64,000 bases of DNA. Origin: Flavobacterium sp. ASW18X (GTDB lineage: Bacteria > Bacteroidota > Bacteroidia > Flavobacteriales > Flavobacteriaceae). The position numbers were made by a program, and so were the translations under genes. Where the stretch lies: NCBI RefSeq assembly GCF_005144745.1, contig NZ_SWKK01000012.1, forward strand, positions 1 through 64,000. The letters run 5' to 3'. Of this stretch, positions 60,670 through 64,000 are shown piece by piece; position 1 is the stretch's first letter, and each line of letters begins with the position of its first letter. The notes under the pieces were generated by a model. It was not told the origin of the DNA and searched no databases. It was given only the letters and a program-made list of their open reading frames with translations.

Positions 60670-60705
60670 GCAATTCTTTTCAGTTGTCAAAATGTTTCTC
60701 TTCAA

Positions 60706-60839
60706 CTAGTTATCAAACCTACGTTTATCATCCATGAACTTTCTAGACTTTCTATTGCGTTGGTTCCGCTTGTTGTTAAAAAGGATAATAAAATACACCA
60801 AGGCTAAACCTCCTAGAATAAAATATATGGTGTTGTTCA
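60706..60839 (-). pseudogene. Small single-pass membrane protein with apparent frameshift
   Basis: From the ATG at 60839 the first 20 codons encode a membrane helix (NNTIYFILGGLALVYFIIL). In the same frame the rest reads as unlikely sequence to a TGA at 60702. One frame over, the tail becomes FNNKRNQRNRKSRKFMDDKR and ends at a TAG at 60706, a typical basic tail. The shift lies in the run of four A residues at 60778-60781. With one extra base there the gene would encode 44 residues, just before the adenosyltransferase gene. It is either a real frameshift or a sequencing error. Confidence 0.45.
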
Positions 60840-60863
60840 TCTTTTTGTTTTAAAATTAAGGCA

Positions 60864-61358
60864 TTAAATTCTTATCGTGAAATGCTCTTTTTCTTGCTCT
60901 TTGCGGATAAATAAAATTCCGCACCAGAAAGCATCAATACTAACTGTAATATCTTTTGTGTTAATAAGTTGTTTCCAATCCCTTTTATTAGTTTTAAAAA
61001 GATTTGTAATAACAAAAACAGTGTCATTATGAATTTCTCCTTTTTCCATAAGGAAATCAAAATTGATTTGAGGTAATTCTTCTACAAGAACCAAATCATA
61101 AGGGGGGCTACCAAAAATTACATGTGGGTAGCATGCAGCTATTTCCTTTTTAAATTCTGCATGACCGTGCCAGAGGACATGCTTAATATTGAAATAGGGT
61201 ATGCTTTTTAAGACTAAATTTTTTGTTCTATTGTAATGTCTTCTCGGTCTTTTATACAAGCACTTTGTGAGTAAATTATATACAAACGGACTATGTACGC
61301 CATGCTGGTTGGTAGACTTTACCAAGAAACTTAAATATGTGATAAAGTTAGCAATCAT
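60864..61358 (-). CDS. Methyltransferase-family protein lacking the SAM-binding core
   Basis: The 164-residue protein starts MIANFITYLSFLVKSTNQHG and continues with HSPFVYNLLTKC, the N-terminus of a flavobacterial class I methyltransferase family; its end (WCGILFIRKEQEKEHFTIRI) is also the family's. Between them, the expected glycine-rich SAM motif (E/D-x-G-x-G) is missing and only about 100 residues remain, against roughly 200 in typical members. It therefore appears internally deleted and is probably not a methyltransferase. Its ATG overlaps the ABC-F stop (TAATG), which suggests that it is still translated. Confidence 0.7.
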   Translation of the reverse strand: MIANFITYLSFLVKSTNQHGVHSPFVYNLLTKCLYKRPRRHYNRTKNLVLKSIPYFNIKHVLWHGHAEFKKEIAACYPHVIFGSPPYDLVLVEELPQINFDFLMEKGEIHNDTVFVITNLFKTNKRDWKQLINTKDITVSIDAFWCGILFIRKEQEKEHFTIRI

Positions 61359-63235
61359 TAGCCTTCTAAAATAGAAGAAAGGTGAAACCACCGTTCTGTT
61401 TTGGCTTCAATTTCAGCTTCTACTTCTCCTAATTCAATAGATAGCGATGTAATTTGCTCCCCATCTAAAGTTTCGTCTGTAAATTTTTGCTGTAGTTCTT
61501 CTTTTTTCTTTTCTAGTTTCTGAATTTCTTTTTCTAAGTTTTTGTACTCCTTTTGTTCCATGTAGGTTAACGTAGGGGTATCTTCTTTAGTTTTCCAGTT
61601 GGCTTTTTCAGAGGCTACATTGTTTTCTCTTTTTTCTTCTCTTGCTTCTTGCAAGCGGCTACTCTCATACACCCTATAATCCGTATAATTGCCAGGGAAA
61701 TCTTCTATTAAACCATCGCCTTTAAAAACAAATAAGTGATCCACTATTTTGTCCATAAAGTAGCGGTCGTGAGATACCACAATTAAACAGCCCGGAAAAT
61801 CTAGAAGAAAGCTTTCTAAAACGTTTAAAGTGACAATGTCTAAATCGTTGGTAGGCTCATCTAAAATTAAGAAGTTGGGATTTTGAATTAATACGGTACA
61901 CAGATATAATCTTTTACGTTCTCCTCCGCTTAACTTTTCTACAAAATCATATTGTTTTTTACGGTCAAAAAGAAAGCGTTCTAACAATTGCTGCGCAGAA
62001 ATTTGTCTACCTTTTTTAAGTGGAATATAGTCGCCAAACTCTCTAATAACATCAATTACTTTTTGGCCTTCCTTAATTGTAATTCCTTTTTGAGTATAAT
62101 AGCCAAACTTAACTGTTTCTCCTACTACAATTTTACCGGAGTCTAACTTTTCGCCCCCTGTTAGTACATTTAAAAAAGTAGATTTTCCTGTTCCATTTTT
62201 GCCAATAATGCCAACACGCTCCCCTTTAGTAAAACTGTAGTCAAATTTTTGAAGCATTACCTTATTTCCAAAACTTTTGGTAAGATTGTGTAGTTCTACA
62301 ATCTTGCTGCCCAAACGTTCCATATTGAGTTCTAATTGCACCTCGTGCTCCTTTCTACGCTGGTGTGCTAAAGATTTTATTTTGTAAAAATCGTCTATTC
62401 TAGATTTAGATTTAGTAGTACGGGCTTTAGGCTGTCTCCGCATCCAATCTAACTCTTTCTTAAACAAAGATTTATTTTTATGTTGTTCTACGGCTTCTCT
62501 TTCTAGGCGCTCTCCTCGCTTTTCTAAATAATAACTGTAATTACCCTTATAACTGTATAATTGGTTGTTGTCTAGCTCTATAATCTCATTACATACACGT
62601 TCTAAAAAATAGCGGTCGTGCGTTACCATAAAAAGCGTAATGTTCTCTTTTCTAAAAAACTCCTCTAACCACTCAATCATTTCTAAATCTAGGTGGTTGG
62701 TGGGCTCATCTAAAATTAGGAGTTCTGGTTTATTAATTAGGGCGTTAGCAAGAGCTAAACGTTTTTTTTGCCCGCCAGAGAGCACTTTTACTTTTACATC
62801 TAAATCGGTAAGGTTTAATTTAAATAATATTTGCTTGTATTGGGTTTCAAAATCCCAAGCATGGTGGCGCTCCATAGCATCGAACGCCTTTTGATATTGC
62901 TCTTGGTCTTCTGGATTAGCAATAGCCTCTTCATAAGCCGCTATTACAGTAAGGATTTCGTTTCCAGATGCAAAGATGGTTTGTTCAATGGTAAGTTCCG
63001 GGTTTAAATCTGGCTCTTGTTCTAAAAAAGAAACCTTAATTCCTTTTCTGGTATTTATTTGTCCTGTTTCTGAGGTGTCTTTGCCTGATAAGATGCGTAA
63101 GATAGAAGTTTTTCCACTGCCGTTTTTGGCAATTAATGCAATTTTCTGGTCCTTATTTATACCAAAAGAGATATCAGAAAACAAAACTACCTCGCCATAG
63201 CTTTTAGAAATGTTTTCTACCGTCATTAAATTCAT
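61358..63235 (-). CDS. ABC-F family ATPase (Uup/EttA-like)
   Basis: Two ABC domains in one chain: Walker A AKNGSGKTSIL and GKNGTGKSTFL, signature motifs LSGGQKKRLALA and LSGGERKRLYL, and Walker B LLILDEPTNHLD and FLILDEPTNDLD. The linker between them is charged and helical, and the C-terminus has a coiled coil (YKNLEKEIQKLEKKKEELQQ) as in Uup. There are no membrane segments, so it acts in the cytoplasm, probably on the ribosome. The length is 625 residues. It follows the DUF4105 gene by 6 bases. Confidence 0.93.
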   Translation of the reverse strand: MNLMTVENISKSYGEVVLFSDISFGINKDQKIALIAKNGSGKTSILRILSGKDTSETGQINTRKGIKVSFLEQEPDLNPELTIEQTIFASGNEILTVIAAYEEAIANPEDQEQYQKAFDAMERHHAWDFETQYKQILFKLNLTDLDVKVKVLSGGQKKRLALANALINKPELLILDEPTNHLDLEMIEWLEEFFRKENITLFMVTHDRYFLERVCNEIIELDNNQLYSYKGNYSYYLEKRGERLEREAVEQHKNKSLFKKELDWMRRQPKARTTKSKSRIDDFYKIKSLAHQRRKEHEVQLELNMERLGSKIVELHNLTKSFGNKVMLQKFDYSFTKGERVGIIGKNGTGKSTFLNVLTGGEKLDSGKIVVGETVKFGYYTQKGITIKEGQKVIDVIREFGDYIPLKKGRQISAQQLLERFLFDRKKQYDFVEKLSGGERKRLYLCTVLIQNPNFLILDEPTNDLDIVTLNVLESFLLDFPGCLIVVSHDRYFMDKIVDHLFVFKGDGLIEDFPGNYTDYRVYESSRLQEAREEKRENNVASEKANWKTKEDTPTLTYMEQKEYKNLEKEIQKLEKKKEELQQKFTDETLDGEQITSLSIELGEVEAEIEAKTERWFHLSSILEG

Positions 63236-63241
63236 CTTACC

Positions 63242-64000
63242 CTATTTTATTTTATTGTAAAGGAACAAATATCGGATGGATAATGCTGCCATCAAAAATA
63301 GATTTAGAGGTGATATGGCGTGGATGCCAAAAGTCCACAAAAGAATTATAATTACAATTCCGCCTAGAGCTACCAATAAATAAGTTTTTAGCCATTTTGG
63401 AAACCCAGTAGATTTGCTAACTATAAAGGCCATATAGGTGTTAAATGGTAAAAGCCAAATAAAATTTAGATTAAAACGTGTAACCTCATGGTCAGTAGCT
63501 AACCATAGTAATAGAATAAAACAGCCTGCGATACCACTTAAAAAGAACAAGCTAAAATCTAATATTTTGCTTCTAAATCCATGCTTTCTGTCCAAATAGG
63601 TTATGGCAATAACTAGTCCTAAAAGAATTAGAAACCAAAACAATGGCGTAGTGATAAAAATGCTACCCTTTTTTACTTCTGGGTACTCTAAAACCGTGCG
63701 CTCCCTTTTAACTATAGGTTGGTCATCTATAGTGGTGTTTTTTAATTGTTCATGGGCGTAATATGGTAGAAACATTTGTTCTACCGCACTTGCCTTACGG
63801 TCAGTAATACCGCCAAAAGCTAAATCTATCCCAAAAGCGCCCCATGAGTTAATGGGTATAAACTCGTGGACTAAATTTCTAAAGGTTTTTTGTTCAGTAA
63901 GGTGATGGTCTTTAAAAGTTATGCGACTCCCAAATTGATTTTTAAGGACGACCCCGGTAATGCTAGAGCAATTGTTAAATAGAGGGTCATATAAATATTC
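63242..64000 (-). CDS. DUF4105 (Lnb-type) membrane protein, 5' end off window
   Basis: The frame is open for 253 codons from the right edge, so the N-terminus is missing. The visible part begins with EYLYDPLFNNCSSITG, with the conserved asparagine-cysteine of the Lnb N-terminal periplasmic domain, and HEFIPINSWGAFGIDLAFGG. Four to five membrane helices follow (FWFLILLGLVIAITYL, SLFFLSGIAGCFILLLW, LVALGGIVIIILLW). DUF4105 proteins are membrane proteins with a periplasmic, possibly hydrolytic domain. It leads the ABC-F pair here. Confidence 0.82.
   Translation of the reverse strand, partial: EYLYDPLFNNCSSITGVVLKNQFGSRITFKDHHLTEQKTFRNLVHEFIPINSWGAFGIDLAFGGITDRKASAVEQMFLPYYAHEQLKNTTIDDQPIVKRERTVLEYPEVKKGSIFITTPLFWFLILLGLVIAITYLDRKHGFRSKILDFSLFFLSGIAGCFILLLWLATDHEVTRFNLNFIWLLPFNTYMAFIVSKSTGFPKWLKTYLLVALGGIVIIILLWTFGIHAISPLNLFLMAALSIRYLFLYNKIK

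Noticed and set aside
1-64000. CRISPR arrays, tRNA or rRNA genes, replication origin
   Set aside because: No regularly spaced short repeats, no cloverleaf-forming stretches with a CCA-acceptor context, and no DnaA-box cluster were noticed. This was a reading by eye, so a missed tRNA cannot be fully excluded.

Overview
The window looks like a chromosomal segment of a marine Flavobacteriaceae (Bacteroidota; broadly Maribacter, Zobellia or Arenibacter-like, but the species cannot be named from sequence alone). The evidence is AT-rich DNA, almost no Shine-Dalgarno sites, repeated -7 boxes of the Bacteroidota type TAnnTTTG, several families that are essentially flavobacterial (DUF6048, DUF6452, DUF5606, the SprB-style repeat adhesin), bacillithiol synthesis (bshC), and the long bacteroidotal SecA. 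No rRNA, tRNA, CRISPR array, insertion sequence or prophage was seen.

Layout. 1-1.9 kb: the 5' part of a large secreted repeat adhesin, cut by the left edge. 2-9.6 kb: a minus-strand operon with tRNA-maturation genes (cca, threonylcarbamoyl-AMP synthase) downstream of five glycosyltransferases and a DUF616-type protein, probably for surface polysaccharide or LPS core; two WaaE-like paralogues lie near its two ends. 9.7-15.6 kb: housekeeping genes dapD, ruvX, def, DUF5606, a nitrilase, DUF6048, DUF6452 and rlmD. 15.7-25.5 kb: rocD, an LD-carboxypeptidase, an envelope protein, a VOC protein, a secreted M14 peptidase, bshC, a flavin-fold protein and pgmB. 25.7-30.4 kb: a guaA-led operon with a five-LysM/periplasmic-binding fusion, OsmC and a DUF922 protease. 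30.4-34.4 kb: a NUMOD4/HNH protein and three secreted hydrolases (GH20, GDSL, alpha/beta). 34.5-42.1 kb: mazG, MATE, and a lipid-linked sugar module (PAP2, ArnT-like, LPG-synthase-TM, DPM1-like), then meaB. 42.2-47.6 kb: ohr, an ECF sigma/anti-sigma/envelope-protein operon, msrA, a metallo-hydrolase and an M23 peptidase.

47.6-51.1 kb is the accessory part. It holds three paralogous 77-79-residue secreted peptides, each preceded by a shared CGkTnATCGA promoter element; a 38-residue membrane protein; a frameshifted mepB; a decayed fragment that looks like a class A beta-lactamase; a lipoprotein; and a DUF4345 protein. The peptide family with its shared regulatory motif is the best candidate for something undescribed.

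51.1-64 kb: an amidohydrolase/M14 pair, a histidine kinase, secA, DUF2795, a cobalamin adenosyltransferase, a small membrane ORF with an apparent frameshift, a methyltransferase-family protein that has lost its SAM-binding core, an ABC-F ATPase, and a DUF4105 protein cut by the right edge.

Several start codons were reset from homology or from a promoter box. Families are named from memory of conserved motifs; no database was searched.
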